Position numbers and translations under genes: made by a program
Shown: one piece after another, positions 15,828 through 24,227 of the stretch
How the letters are laid out: the number at the start of each line of letters is the position of its first letter
Position numbering within the stretch: position 1 is the stretch's first letter
Notes under the pieces: generated by a model
Seen by the model: only the letters and a program-made list of their open reading frames with translations
The model's database searches: none
What the model was told of the DNA's origin: nothing
Assembly: GCF_029240215.1 (NCBI RefSeq)
Contig: NZ_JARBTK010000009.1
Location: 42,993-106,992 of the forward strand
Direction of reading: 5' to 3'
DNA: 64,000 nt
Source of the DNA: Chryseobacterium sp.
GTDB taxonomy: Bacteria; Bacteroidota; Bacteroidia; Flavobacteriales; Weeksellaceae

Positions 15828-18800
15828 TTAAAAACTCAATCCCACACCACCGGAAATCCTTCCGCCATCTTCACCGATAAAATAATCGACTCTCGCAGAG
15901 AACGTTTCCAGAATATTCATCCAGAAACCTGCACCAACTCCTTGATGCCATTTGTCAGACTGTTCACCATCTTTCCAGACTCTTCCCAAATCATAACCGA
16001 CTAAAATTCCCATATTGGTCGGAACAATATTGTTTTTTACTCTTCCAAAATCCCATCGGATTTCAGAATTGTTGGCGAAATATGATTTCCCGGCAAATCT
16101 TTCATTTCTGTAGGCACGCATTCCGTTGTTTCCGCCGATGGCTGCAGCCTGATAAAATTCAAAATTGTTATTGTTGATGATCATTGCGTTGCTCGAGTTG
16201 GCAAACACAAATTTTCCTCTTTTATCGATTCTGTGGAAGACATTTAAGGTTCCATTGAAATTGGCGAAGTTTTGATTGAATTCCGAAATATTCGCCTTCC
16301 AACCTGCATTTAAAATCAGTTCTAAACCTAAAGTAGGGAAAGCTTTATTATCTAAATTTTTAAAACTAAACGTATAGTTCGCTCCCGCAAATTGTTGTCC
16401 GTTGAAAACTTCTGGGTTCACATCCGGAGAAACAGCTACAAAACGGTCATCATTAACCTCTACTTTAGCATGTTCAAAATTCAACTGAAACTGATGCTTC
16501 AGATTCAGCCAGCTTGTTTTTGAGATGGAAGGTGCAAATTTAAATTGAGAAATACGCACTCTGTTGTAGTCTCTGTTGTCTTCATCAGCATCATTCAAAC
16601 TTTCATTACCTAAACCAAAGAACGTTCTTGCAAAAAACGGAGTGGTATAAGTTGCATCAATTCCCGCATCCCAACCAGCGATTGCTTTTTTGAAAATTCC
16701 TTTGTAACCAACATTAAATCCGCCGGTTGCGGTGTAAAAATTAGCGCTTAAACTATGCTTTTGGGTAAAAGGATCACGGATGAAATTATTGACAGTGTAA
16801 TTAGCAACAATTCCTAAAATCACTCCGTCATCAGGATTGAAATTCGCCATTGGATATCCTGCGAAGAAATTGTATTTCGGATGCTTCCAGTTGTAGGTAT
16901 TAACATCGTAATCGTCGGTGATATGTTTGGTTGCAGATTTCGCATTGTAGGTGTTTTTTGAAGATTTAAAATCGTAAATTTTCACCTTCCTTCCATTTTC
17001 TACATTATATATATCATGATTATAACCACCAATTAATCGGATGTTGATTTTTGATTTTCCTTCTCCTGAAACTTCGTAAATATCATCTTCTTCCAAACCG
17101 TAGATCCAAAGTTCCTTAGTTTTGTCATCTTCGTATTTCTTTTCAAAAACCAATTTTTCACCTTTGTTTTTGTCTAATTGATATTGTTTTACTTCGACAG
17201 AATTTCCTGTCTTAGTAATCACGAATTTATCTTTGTTAACGGTTCCAGTCAATGGAATTTTTTCCTGCAAAACATCAAAGTATTTGGTTGCATAATCTTC
17301 CAGTTTGCCTTTTCTCAGCTTCAGTTTTCTCTGAATGTCTGTAATCGTTTCATCCTGAACTTCTTTAGGTAAATTATCAAAGGCGCGGTCAATATCGTTA
17401 TCTGATAAATGTTCCTGAATGTATTTTGCCTGATTCGTCCAGTCTTCCTGATTTGCGTTTTTTAAGAAGATTAAATCCATAGGATAAGGCTCCATATTCA
17501 TCCAACGCACGCTTTTAATATCATCTTTAAATGTTTTCATGTGACGGATTGCAGGAATATTCATTAAAACTTTAAAAGCTGCACCATCGTAGTTGCTGAA
17601 AGCCTGATCTCTGTCACGAGGAATCGGTTTATAAATCACTTTGTCACCTATTTTATACTCAGCCCATTTCCATTGATCTTCGTGTCTGTCCCAATCGCCG
17701 ATCAGCATGTCAAAAATTCTTGCTCTGATGTAAAGATCCTGATCTACTGAATATTTACCGTCTTTTCGCATATTTTTCAGAACATCTGAAGTTGAAACAA
17801 TGTCTGAAGCATTATCCAATGACTGTAAAGTTTTAGGATCAGAAGAAAAGCGTTCTTCAATCATATACAGTTCGTCGCCGTAGTTTTGATTGTATCTTCC
17901 TAATGATTTTTGTTTCGGAATGTAATACAATTCAGGATTGCTGTGGAAAATCCCAAGTTTATCAATCATATTGTTGACAGCAAATCCTGTAAACGGATGA
18001 TTGGTTGTATAGAAATCCAGTAAAAACCTTTCTGGAAAAGTATTGTTGAGTTCGCTTCCGAAACTGTTTTTCTTAAAAGCCTGTGCATTCAAGAAACGGA
18101 CTGCACTTTTCTTGATTCCCCGCATCACAAATTCCTGTCCGTCATTGGTTCTCAAACGAAGACTGTTCGACTGGTTTCCGCCACCTTCTCTGACAGGAGA
18201 ATATCCGGGATTCATGTCTGAAAGATTTTTTGTTTTGGCTTCTATCGGAAGTGCATAATATTTTCTGTAATGATTTCCCCAAAGCCAAGTATAGAATTTT
18301 CCTGCTTTAGTCTGTCTTTCGGAATAAATCGTAGATGTTACGGTTGCTGGTAAAGCATCGGGATAATTATTTTGAAACTCTTCTGGTTTTTTAAGGACTG
18401 CAATCTGTGTTAGTTTCTCAAGTTTATTATTTTTGGTCGAAAAATATTCAACATCTGAACTTAAATCTTTTCTGAGATTTAAAACAGCAAATCCACTCCC
18501 GCCTGAAGAGAAGTCCGTTTTTTTAACAATCGTTGCCGGATCTGTTTTAGAACCCGCACCGCTGATGATTTGCTTAATATTTTTGTTTTCGTGATATTGT
18601 AGATTGTGATCATGACCAGAAACCAAAATCACATTTTCTTTATCCTGAATAATACTTTTGATTCTATTGGCAAATTCTGCATAATGTGCATTGCTAATAT
18701 CTTCCATACTCGCACCGGAAGAGCTTCTCAAAACATTGATCAGACTCGCAACTCCGGGAACAGGAAGTTTTCCCTGAAATGATGAAAGGTGAGATTTAGC

Positions 18801-19541
18801 CGAATTAAAACCTGCATGAACACCCGAGCTGATGACGGGATGATGCAAAGCAACAATGATTCTTTTGTCCTGATTTTTTGTAATTAAATCTTTAAACTCG
18901 GCATAAAAATCTGCTGTCGTCTTGATTTCGCAGCCTTTATTGATTCCTGGATATTTGTCCCAATTGATAAGAGCCCATTCAGAATCAAGAACAATCAGTT
19001 TGATGTCTTTGGTTAAATTAATATCGTCAATCGGACAAGAATTTTTAGGTAAAAAAGATTTTTTGTCGTTTAAATATGATTTTACAAATTCTTCCTGAGC
19101 TTTTAAGCCTTCCAAACCGTGATACCAATCGTGATTTCCGGGAATAACCAACGTTTTCCCCTTGAAATTTTTGGTTATGGCTAATTGGTTTTCCAGTTTT
19201 TGTTTGGCTAAAGGATAACCTTTGTCACTTTCTTTTGGCATTCCCAGCGGATAAATATTGTCTCCCAAAAACAGAAGCATGGAGTTTTTATCAGCAGAAT
19301 CCAGTTTATTTTTAATGAAATCTAAAGTATGCTGTGCTTGCGGCTCATCTGCATTTCCGGCATCCCCAACAAGGAAAATTTTAAAATCATTTTCAGTTTT
19401 TGCATCAGAATTTTGTATTTCATGCAAGTTTTTTCCTTTTTGTACGTTATAGGTTGCACAAGAAAACAGAAATCCTGAAAGAAGGACAGTTCTCACAATT
19501 GCCGAGAATATTTTTCGATCAAATTTAAAGGATAAATTCAT
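15828..19541 (-). CDS. Phosphoesterase / kinase-like / outer-membrane beta-barrel fusion lipoprotein
   Basis: The 1237-residue protein begins with a lipoprotein signal peptide ending LSGFLFSC. A calcineurin-like phosphoesterase domain follows (about 50-375) with LVGDAGNADE, LGDNIYPLG, IPGNHDW, ALHHPV and SGHDHN. The middle (about 445-700) has a glycine-rich loop (REGGGNQSNSLRL, ~453), a basic strand (EFVMRGIKKS), then GDWDRHEDQW (~617) and PRDRDQAF (~643), which resemble the catalytic and metal loops of HipA/CotH-like kinases. The last 340 residues are an Omp85-like barrel with GGNNGMRAYRNERFAG and a C-terminal phenylalanine. The phosphoesterase-barrel pairing is known in Bacteroidota. The kinase-like reading is my inference. 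It diverges from the HD-PycTM gene with only 26 bp between the starts. Confidence 0.8.
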   Translation of the reverse strand: MNLSFKFDRKIFSAIVRTVLLSGFLFSCATYNVQKGKNLHEIQNSDAKTENDFKIFLVGDAGNADEPQAQHTLDFIKNKLDSADKNSMLLFLGDNIYPLGMPKESDKGYPLAKQKLENQLAITKNFKGKTLVIPGNHDWYHGLEGLKAQEEFVKSYLNDKKSFLPKNSCPIDDINLTKDIKLIVLDSEWALINWDKYPGINKGCEIKTTADFYAEFKDLITKNQDKRIIVALHHPVISSGVHAGFNSAKSHLSSFQGKLPVPGVASLINVLRSSSGASMEDISNAHYAEFANRIKSIIQDKENVILVSGHDHNLQYHENKNIKQIISGAGSKTDPATIVKKTDFSSGGSGFAVLNLRKDLSSDVEYFSTKNNKLEKLTQIAVLKKPEEFQNNYPDALPATVTSTIYSERQTKAGKFYTWLWGNHYRKYYALPIEAKTKNLSDMNPGYSPVREGGGNQSNSLRLRTNDGQEFVMRGIKKSAVRFLNAQAFKKNSFGSELNNTFPERFLLDFYTTNHPFTGFAVNNMIDKLGIFHSNPELYYIPKQKSLGRYNQNYGDELYMIEERFSSDPKTLQSLDNASDIVSTSDVLKNMRKDGKYSVDQDLYIRARIFDMLIGDWDRHEDQWKWAEYKIGDKVIYKPIPRDRDQAFSNYDGAAFKVLMNIPAIRHMKTFKDDIKSVRWMNMEPYPMDLIFLKNANQEDWTNQAKYIQEHLSDNDIDRAFDNLPKEVQDETITDIQRKLKLRKGKLEDYATKYFDVLQEKIPLTGTVNKDKFVITKTGNSVEVKQYQLDKNKGEKLVFEKKYEDDKTKELWIYGLEEDDIYEVSGEGKSKINIRLIGGYNHDIYNVENGRKVKIYDFKSSKNTYNAKSATKHITDDYDVNTYNWKHPKYNFFAGYPMANFNPDDGVILGIVANYTVNNFIRDPFTQKHSLSANFYTATGGFNVGYKGIFKKAIAGWDAGIDATYTTPFFARTFFGLGNESLNDADEDNRDYNRVRISQFKFAPSISKTSWLNLKHQFQLNFEHAKVEVNDDRFVAVSPDVNPEVFNGQQFAGANYTFSFKNLDNKAFPTLGLELILNAGWKANISEFNQNFANFNGTLNVFHRIDKRGKFVFANSSNAMIINNNNFEFYQAAAIGGNNGMRAYRNERFAGKSYFANNSEIRWDFGRVKNNIVPTNMGILVGYDLGRVWKDGEQSDKWHQGVGAGFWMNILETFSARVDYFIGEDGGRISGGVGLSF

Positions 19542-19567
19542 ACATTTACATTAAGAAAAATTCAGAA

Positions 19568-20740
19568 ATGAACGTTTTAAACAAAGCCAAAGATTATGTT
19601 GAAAACTTATTCAAAGATAAGTTATCTTCTGTATATTTTTACCATAATTTTATTCATACTACCTACGCTGTCAATAAGGCTGAAGAGATCATCAGTCATT
19701 CTGAAGTTTCTGAGGCAGACAGAGAAAAAGTCTTGCTGGCTCTTTGGTTTCATGATGTGGGTTTTACCGATTGTAATGCAGAAGGTCATGAGAAAAAAGG
19801 AGTGGAAATTGTTACAGAATTTCTCTTACATGAGAATGCTTCAAAAGAATATATTGATGAGGTTGCAAAATTGATCCTTTCGACAGAAAAATATCATCAG
19901 CCACAAAACTTTCTTGAGCAAATCATGAAAGATGCAGATTTCAGTCATTTTGCAAGTCCGTTTTACAATGATTCTGCGGAAGCTTTGCGAAAAGAGTGGG
20001 AACTGACTGGCGGAATGTGCTTTTCTAATGATGAATGGAACGTGATGAATGTAGATTTTCTGAAAAACAAGCATAAATATTTTACAGACTACGCTAAAGA
20101 AAATTGGGAGCCGCTAAAAATGAAGAATGTAAAAAAGCTTGAAAAAAAGCTTGACAAAGAAGAAAAACCAAAGAAAGAAAATTCAGATTCTAAAAAAGAT
20201 AAAGAGCAAAAATCTGACAGAAGTGTAGATACCCTTTTCAGAGTTACCTTAAATAATCATACAAGATTGAGTGATATTGCTGACAGCAAAGCCAATATTT
20301 TGCTTTCGGTGAATGCGATTATCATTTCGGTTTGTCTTTCTGTTTTGGTTCCGAAATTAGATACTCCGAAAAATGCACATTTGATTATTCCTACATTTTT
20401 CCTGTTGATATCAAGTGTGATGACGATCATTTTTGCCATTCTTTCTACAAAACCGAATGTGACAAAAACTACATTTACCAATCAGGATATTGAAGACCGG
20501 AAAGTGAATCTTTTATTCTTTGGGAATTTTCATCAGATGAAGTTTGATCATTACTTGAGTTCGATGCACGATCTCATCAAAGACAGAGATTATATTTACG
20601 ATTCTATGGTGAAAGATTTATATTTTTTAGGGAAAGTTCTAGACAGAAAATACAAGCTCCTTTCAGTAACATACCAGATTTTTATGGCAGGAATTATTAT
20701 TTCTGTACTTTCTTTTGCGTATGCTTTTCTTAGTTTGTAG
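19568..20740 (+). CDS. HD-domain protein with C-terminal Pycsar-effector-type transmembrane domain
   Basis: The 390-residue protein has an N-terminal HD phosphohydrolase domain (about 1-170) with H26/H30, HD at 62-63 (WFHDVGFTD), H74 and KDADFSHF. A highly charged Lys/Glu linker spans about 183-220. The C-terminal domain (about 222-390) has NNHTRLSDIADSKANILLSVN, two adjacent membrane helices and a final helix, matching the PycTM/DUF5706 family used as membrane effectors in Pycsar antiphage systems. No pyrimidine cyclase gene is nearby. The HD-PycTM fusion is widespread in Flavobacteriia and may have a housekeeping role. Its end overlaps the convergent XRE gene by 11 bp. Confidence 0.82.
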   Translation: MNVLNKAKDYVENLFKDKLSSVYFYHNFIHTTYAVNKAEEIISHSEVSEADREKVLLALWFHDVGFTDCNAEGHEKKGVEIVTEFLLHENASKEYIDEVAKLILSTEKYHQPQNFLEQIMKDADFSHFASPFYNDSAEALRKEWELTGGMCFSNDEWNVMNVDFLKNKHKYFTDYAKENWEPLKMKNVKKLEKKLDKEEKPKKENSDSKKDKEQKSDRSVDTLFRVTLNNHTRLSDIADSKANILLSVNAIIISVCLSVLVPKLDTPKNAHLIIPTFFLLISSVMTIIFAILSTKPNVTKTTFTNQDIEDRKVNLLFFGNFHQMKFDHYLSSMHDLIKDRDYIYDSMVKDLYFLGKVLDRKYKLLSVTYQIFMAGIIISVLSFAYAFLSL

Positions 20741-20966
20741 TTTCTAAATCTTTAAAAAAGTCACTTATAGATATTTCTAAAGCATCGGTAATTCTCATAA
20801 GGTTGAGAACAGAGGTATTGATGATGCCTCTTTCTATTCTTGTAATCTGAGAGATTTCTACATCTACTAAAAAAGCCAGTTCTTTTTGCGTGAGATTTTT
20901 TTGCAGACGCAATTCTTGGAGTCTTCTTCCAATGTTTTGCAATCTTATAAAATCCAAATCTCTCAC
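20730..20966 (-). CDS. XRE-family helix-turn-helix regulator
   Basis: The 78-residue protein is essentially one HTH_XRE domain: IGRRLQELRLQKNLTQKELAFLVDVEISQITRIERG, then a C-terminal helix. The start is GTG at 20966; no in-frame ATG is available. It diverges from the large lipoprotein gene at 21081, and two palindromes lie in the shared region, one spanning its own start codon. A local repressor of the lipoprotein operon is the natural inference. Confidence 0.82.
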   Translation of the reverse strand: MRDLDFIRLQNIGRRLQELRLQKNLTQKELAFLVDVEISQITRIERGIINTSVLNLMRITDALEISISDFFKDLETTN

Positions 20967-20985
20967 AAAGTAAAATTTGGATTTT
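20949..20985. promoter_or_regulatory. Inverted repeat enclosing the XRE start codon
   Basis: AAAATCCAAAT (20949-20959) is perfectly inverted as ATTTGGATTTT (20975-20985), with the GTG start codon in the 15-nt spacer. It may be an autoregulatory operator or an mRNA hairpin limiting translation. Confidence 0.4.
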
Positions 20986-20999
20986 GCAATAAATTAAGA

Positions 21000-21017
21000 G
21001 TAAGCAAATTTGCCTAC
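21000..21017. promoter_or_regulatory. Candidate XRE operator upstream of the lipoprotein promoter
   Basis: GTAaGCAAATTTGCcTAC is an 18-bp palindrome with a single mismatched pair. It ends 3 bp before the -7 element at 21021, in the core promoter spacer, where bound regulator would block RNA polymerase. Confidence 0.45.
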
Positions 21018-21020
21018 TTT

Positions 21021-21028
21021 TAATTTTG
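21021..21028 (+). promoter_or_regulatory. -7 element for the large lipoprotein gene
   Basis: TAATTTTG matches TAnnTTTG. It lies 52 bp before the ATG at 21081, a longer leader than at most genes in this window. Confidence 0.45.
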
Positions 21029-21080
21029 TTTTTCTTCTTATGTTTGTAAAAAAATTATATATTTAACTTTTTAAAACATA

Positions 21081-22430
21081 ATGATAATGAAGAAAAATTT
21101 ATTTCTCAGGCTTTGCCTGATGATGGCAGTAGTACTGTCCCTCTATTCCTGTATTCACGATGAAATCTATTCTTCATCTGACCCCTCTTCTACAGAATAC
21201 ACCAACAAAAGTCTCTGGAAACAGGATGAAAAGTACATCAAAAATGTAATGAAAGTCTATGCCGAAAACGAGGCAGACATCAAGAAAGTAAACGGAATCC
21301 CTTACTGGAACTATGCTACTACGGTAGACAGCTTCGATGAAAGCTTTGTAGCAATACCCGTAGTAGACAACGGAAAAGTAATATCTGTACTGAAAGTACC
21401 AAGACACGGCAACAAAATTTATTTCTATTATACCCATGACGAAAGCGATCTTCTTTTTTTTCAGGGATTGGTTTTTGCTAAACACAAAAAAGCAGGAATG
21501 ACGGATGGTTCTACGGCTCAGACAGACGGAATGGCATGTACAAGACAATGGATGTCTATGTGGTTTCCAGACAGTGAAAGTAATCCTGATCCGGATTCAG
21601 GATCCGGACATTGGGAAAGTGTATCGATCATCAAGTGCAAAACAATAAAAGACGAATGCGTAGGTGTTATCAACGAATTCGGACAATGCGAAGGAAGCGG
21701 TGATGACGGTGGCTATACTTATCCCGGAGGTGGAGGTGGTGGAGGAACTGAGCCTGAAGAGGAAGAAGACCCTTGTGATAAAATAAAAGCTAAATTTGCA
21801 GATCAACGGGTTAAAAACCAGTTTAATGCACTAAATACACAGGCAAATTTTGATAAAGACCATGAAGAGGCATTTTATGAAAAAGCAGCTGATGCAAACG
21901 GCTCCATAATACAATCATTTACGCCTGTAAGCGGCCCGCCTTGTGCAGATTATGTTAAACTTCCAAGTGTAAAGACCGGGATAACGGGTTTCGGACACAC
22001 CCATAACAATTATGACTGCAAAGGCAGGCAAAGTATATTGGTTCCTTCAGCAGATGATATTATGGTGTTTTTGTATACGATGGTAAAACAGGCAGGCAAT
22101 GTGTACGGAGATTATTCGCAGGCATATTATTTGACGGTAACTTCCGGAGGAAGCTATATGTTTCAGTATACGGGAAGCACGTCTCCCAGTGGTTTAAGTT
22201 TTGACATTGTTGCATTACGAAAAGAATATGAAAAACTATTTTATTCTTTAAAAGAAGAACATTCCAATATTCCACAGGATAAAGCGGAAAAAGCTTTTAT
22301 GAAATTTTTAAAAGAGAGTGTAAATATTGATGGTTTGGAATTATATAAAGTAACGCCCAATTCTTCAGAGAAAATGGAATATGATGCGAATACCCAATCC
22401 TTGATCAAAACCCCTTGTCCAACTATTTAA
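21081..22430 (+). CDS. Modular lipoprotein with variable C-terminal domain (JAB-like HTH...PSADD motif)
   Basis: I do not recognise a named family for the N-terminal part. The 449-residue protein has a lipoprotein signal peptide (lipobox LYSC, Cys24), a conserved-looking region to about residue 212 with paired cysteines (IIKCKTIKDECVGVINEFGQ), a Gly-rich then Glu-rich linker (about 213-232), and a separate C-terminal domain. In that domain GFGHTHNN (~304) is followed 16-18 residues later by PSADD (~323), like the metal-binding HxH...SxxD of JAB/JAMM peptidases, though with wider spacing than the classic motif. A broken paralogue of the linker region lies at 24228-24549, which suggests a family with exchangeable C-termini. 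An ATG at 21087 is an equally good start. Confidence 0.65.
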   Translation: MIMKKNLFLRLCLMMAVVLSLYSCIHDEIYSSSDPSSTEYTNKSLWKQDEKYIKNVMKVYAENEADIKKVNGIPYWNYATTVDSFDESFVAIPVVDNGKVISVLKVPRHGNKIYFYYTHDESDLLFFQGLVFAKHKKAGMTDGSTAQTDGMACTRQWMSMWFPDSESNPDPDSGSGHWESVSIIKCKTIKDECVGVINEFGQCEGSGDDGGYTYPGGGGGGGTEPEEEEDPCDKIKAKFADQRVKNQFNALNTQANFDKDHEEAFYEKAADANGSIIQSFTPVSGPPCADYVKLPSVKTGITGFGHTHNNYDCKGRQSILVPSADDIMVFLYTMVKQAGNVYGDYSQAYYLTVTSGGSYMFQYTGSTSPSGLSFDIVALRKEYEKLFYSLKEEHSNIPQDKAEKAFMKFLKESVNIDGLELYKVTPNSSEKMEYDANTQSLIKTPCPTI

Positions 22431-22441
22431 AAATATTGATT

Positions 22442-23014
22442 ATGAAAAACATATTCTTCTTACTTTTTTTTGTGATTTCATGTAAATCGTATACACAGCA
22501 AACAATTGTTCCCTTAAGAACGTACACTGTTATTCCTGAGAATGCAGGATATTATAAAAAAGATACCAATAATGAGCTTCAGGCTTTTGAAGGCACCTGG
22601 AAAGGAACTTGGAATAATAAAACCATATTTATCACATTCCAAAAAATAGTTAATAAATATGACGGCACGTTTAAGTATAACAGAGATTATATAGCAGGAA
22701 AATTTAAAACCTTGGACGGTAACGGAAATATTCTTTTTGATAATACTTTTTTATCAGGTAATGAAGCTAAAATTGAAGGGATTGGGTTTCAAAATATAAC
22801 AGATAAATATTTGATGATTTATGTGGACAATGATTTATGTGGGATGAGTGGAGGTATTGAGATGACATTCGCCAATACAGCAAAAACACAATTGAATATT
22901 TATTTCGATCAGCGTAATCAGATTTTGGATACCGATTGTTATTTTTATAACTACTCCCCAGATCAATACCCGGAGCCATTACCAAAGGATGAAATTGTAT
23001 TGACAAAACAATAA
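22442..23014 (+). CDS. DUF6705-like lipoprotein, tandem copy 1
   Basis: The 190-residue product has a lipoprotein signal peptide (MKNIFFLLFFVISC) and a beta-rich domain with FEGTWKGTWNNKTIFITF, KFKTLDGNGNILFD and GFQNITDKYLMIYVDND, ending KDEIVLTKQ. It resembles the DUF6705 family of small Chryseobacterium lipoproteins, whose function is unknown. The start is 22442, because an earlier TTG frame overlaps the upstream gene and lacks a signal peptide. Its 5' half nearly matches copy 2 and its 3' end matches copy 3, a mosaic pattern. Probably co-transcribed with the large lipoprotein gene 11 bp upstream. Confidence 0.78.
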   Translation: MKNIFFLLFFVISCKSYTQQTIVPLRTYTVIPENAGYYKKDTNNELQAFEGTWKGTWNNKTIFITFQKIVNKYDGTFKYNRDYIAGKFKTLDGNGNILFDNTFLSGNEAKIEGIGFQNITDKYLMIYVDNDLCGMSGGIEMTFANTAKTQLNIYFDQRNQILDTDCYFYNYSPDQYPEPLPKDEIVLTKQ

Positions 23015-23016
23015 GA

Positions 23017-23589
23017 ATGAAAAATATACTCTTCTTACTTTTTTTTGTGATTTCATGTAAATCGTATACACAGCAAACAATTGTTCCCTTAAGAACATAC
23101 ACTGATATTCCTGAGAATGCAGGATATTATATAAAAGATACCAATAATGAGCTTCAGGCTTTTGAAGGAACTTGGAAAGGAACTTGGAATGGTAAAACGA
23201 TATTTATTACATTCAAAAAAATGATTAATAAATATAATACCACCATGAAATATAATGAAGATATCATCATTGGAAAATTTAAAACATTAGATAGTAACGG
23301 AAACGTTTTGTTTGATAACTTAGCTTTACCTGATGATCAAGCTAAGATAAGAGGAGGAAACTTTCAAAATATAACAAATAAGTATTTGATGTCGTATAGA
23401 GACAATGACATATGTGGTATAGGGGGTAGTATTTATTTAACTTTTGCTAATCCTGCTAAGACCCAACTTAATTTTTCTTATGATCAGACAAGTATGGTTT
23501 TAACTTCAGACTGCTATTTTCATGGCTGGGCACAAGCAGACAGACCAGAGCCATTGCCTAAAGACAATATTGTGTTGACAAAACAGTAA
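23017..23589 (+). CDS. DUF6705-like lipoprotein, tandem copy 2
   Basis: The 190-residue paralogue of its two neighbours has the signal peptide MKNILFLLFFVISC and the same core motifs (FEGTWKGTWNGKTIFITF, KFKTLDSNGNVLFD, GNFQNITNKYLMSYRDND). It begins 2 bp after copy 1 stops, within GAATG. Its C-terminus (FSYDQTSMVLTSDCYFHGW) differs clearly from copies 1 and 3, while its first 70 or so codons are nearly the same as copy 1 at the DNA level. Confidence 0.78.
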   Translation: MKNILFLLFFVISCKSYTQQTIVPLRTYTDIPENAGYYIKDTNNELQAFEGTWKGTWNGKTIFITFKKMINKYNTTMKYNEDIIIGKFKTLDSNGNVLFDNLALPDDQAKIRGGNFQNITNKYLMSYRDNDICGIGGSIYLTFANPAKTQLNFSYDQTSMVLTSDCYFHGWAQADRPEPLPKDNIVLTKQ

Positions 23590-23591
23590 GA

Positions 23592-24164
23592 ATGAAAAAT
23601 ATACTCTTATTACTTTTTTTTGTGATTTCATGTAGATCATATACCCAACAAACAATTGTTCCGTTACGAACCTATACAGATATTCCGGAGGATGCAGGAT
23701 ATTACATGAAAGATACCAACGATGAGCTTTCTGCTTTTGAAGGAACTTGGAAAGGAACTTGGAATAACAAGACTCTATTTATTACTTTTAAGAAAATCAT
23801 CTATAGATATAATACTACTCTTAAATATCATGCAGATATTATTATCGGGAAATTTAAAACAGTAGACAGTAATGGGAATATTCTGTTTAATAATTTACAA
23901 TTAACAGATAATGATGCAAAGGTTCGAGGAGTGGGATTTCAAAATATAACCAACAAATATATTATGTCTTACACGGATAATGATATCTGTGGAATGAGTG
24001 GAACTATTTATATTTCCTTTGCCAATGCAGCAAAAACACAATTGAATATTTATTTCGATCAGCGTAATCAGATTTTGGATACCGATTGTTATTTTTATAA
24101 CTACTCCCCAGATCAATATCCGGAACCATTACCAAAGGATAATATCATATTGACAAAACAATAG
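23592..24164 (+). CDS. DUF6705-like lipoprotein, tandem copy 3
   Basis: The third 190-residue paralogue (MKNILLLLFFVISCRSYTQQ...) again starts 2 bp after the preceding stop. It shares the FEGTWKGTWNNKTLFITF core, and a C-terminal 89-bp stretch (24030-24118) is identical to 22880-22968 of copy 1. A strong terminator follows at 24194-24220. Three near-adjacent copies suggest recent tandem amplification; what is being selected is unknown. An immunity-like or partner role for the upstream modular lipoprotein is possible but unsupported by direct evidence. Confidence 0.78.
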   Translation: MKNILLLLFFVISCRSYTQQTIVPLRTYTDIPEDAGYYMKDTNDELSAFEGTWKGTWNNKTLFITFKKIIYRYNTTLKYHADIIIGKFKTVDSNGNILFNNLQLTDNDAKVRGVGFQNITNKYIMSYTDNDICGMSGTIYISFANAAKTQLNIYFDQRNQILDTDCYFYNYSPDQYPEPLPKDNIILTKQ

Positions 24165-24193
24165 CAAAAAAGGTAAAAAACAGATATAATCTC

Positions 24194-24220
24194 AAGGAGT
24201 AGTTTTTCTACTCCTTTTTT
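24194..24220 (+). terminator. Terminator of the lipoprotein operon
   Basis: AAGGAGTAG (24194-24202) pairs perfectly with CTACTCCTT (24208-24216) around five T residues and runs into TTTTTT. Confidence 0.88.
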
Positions 24221-24227
24221 CGCTAAA

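Noticed and set aside
22415..22441. Upstream TTG start for the first tandem lipoprotein
   Set aside because: It overlaps the end of the preceding gene and puts nine residues before the signal peptide. The paralogues start at the equivalent of 22442.
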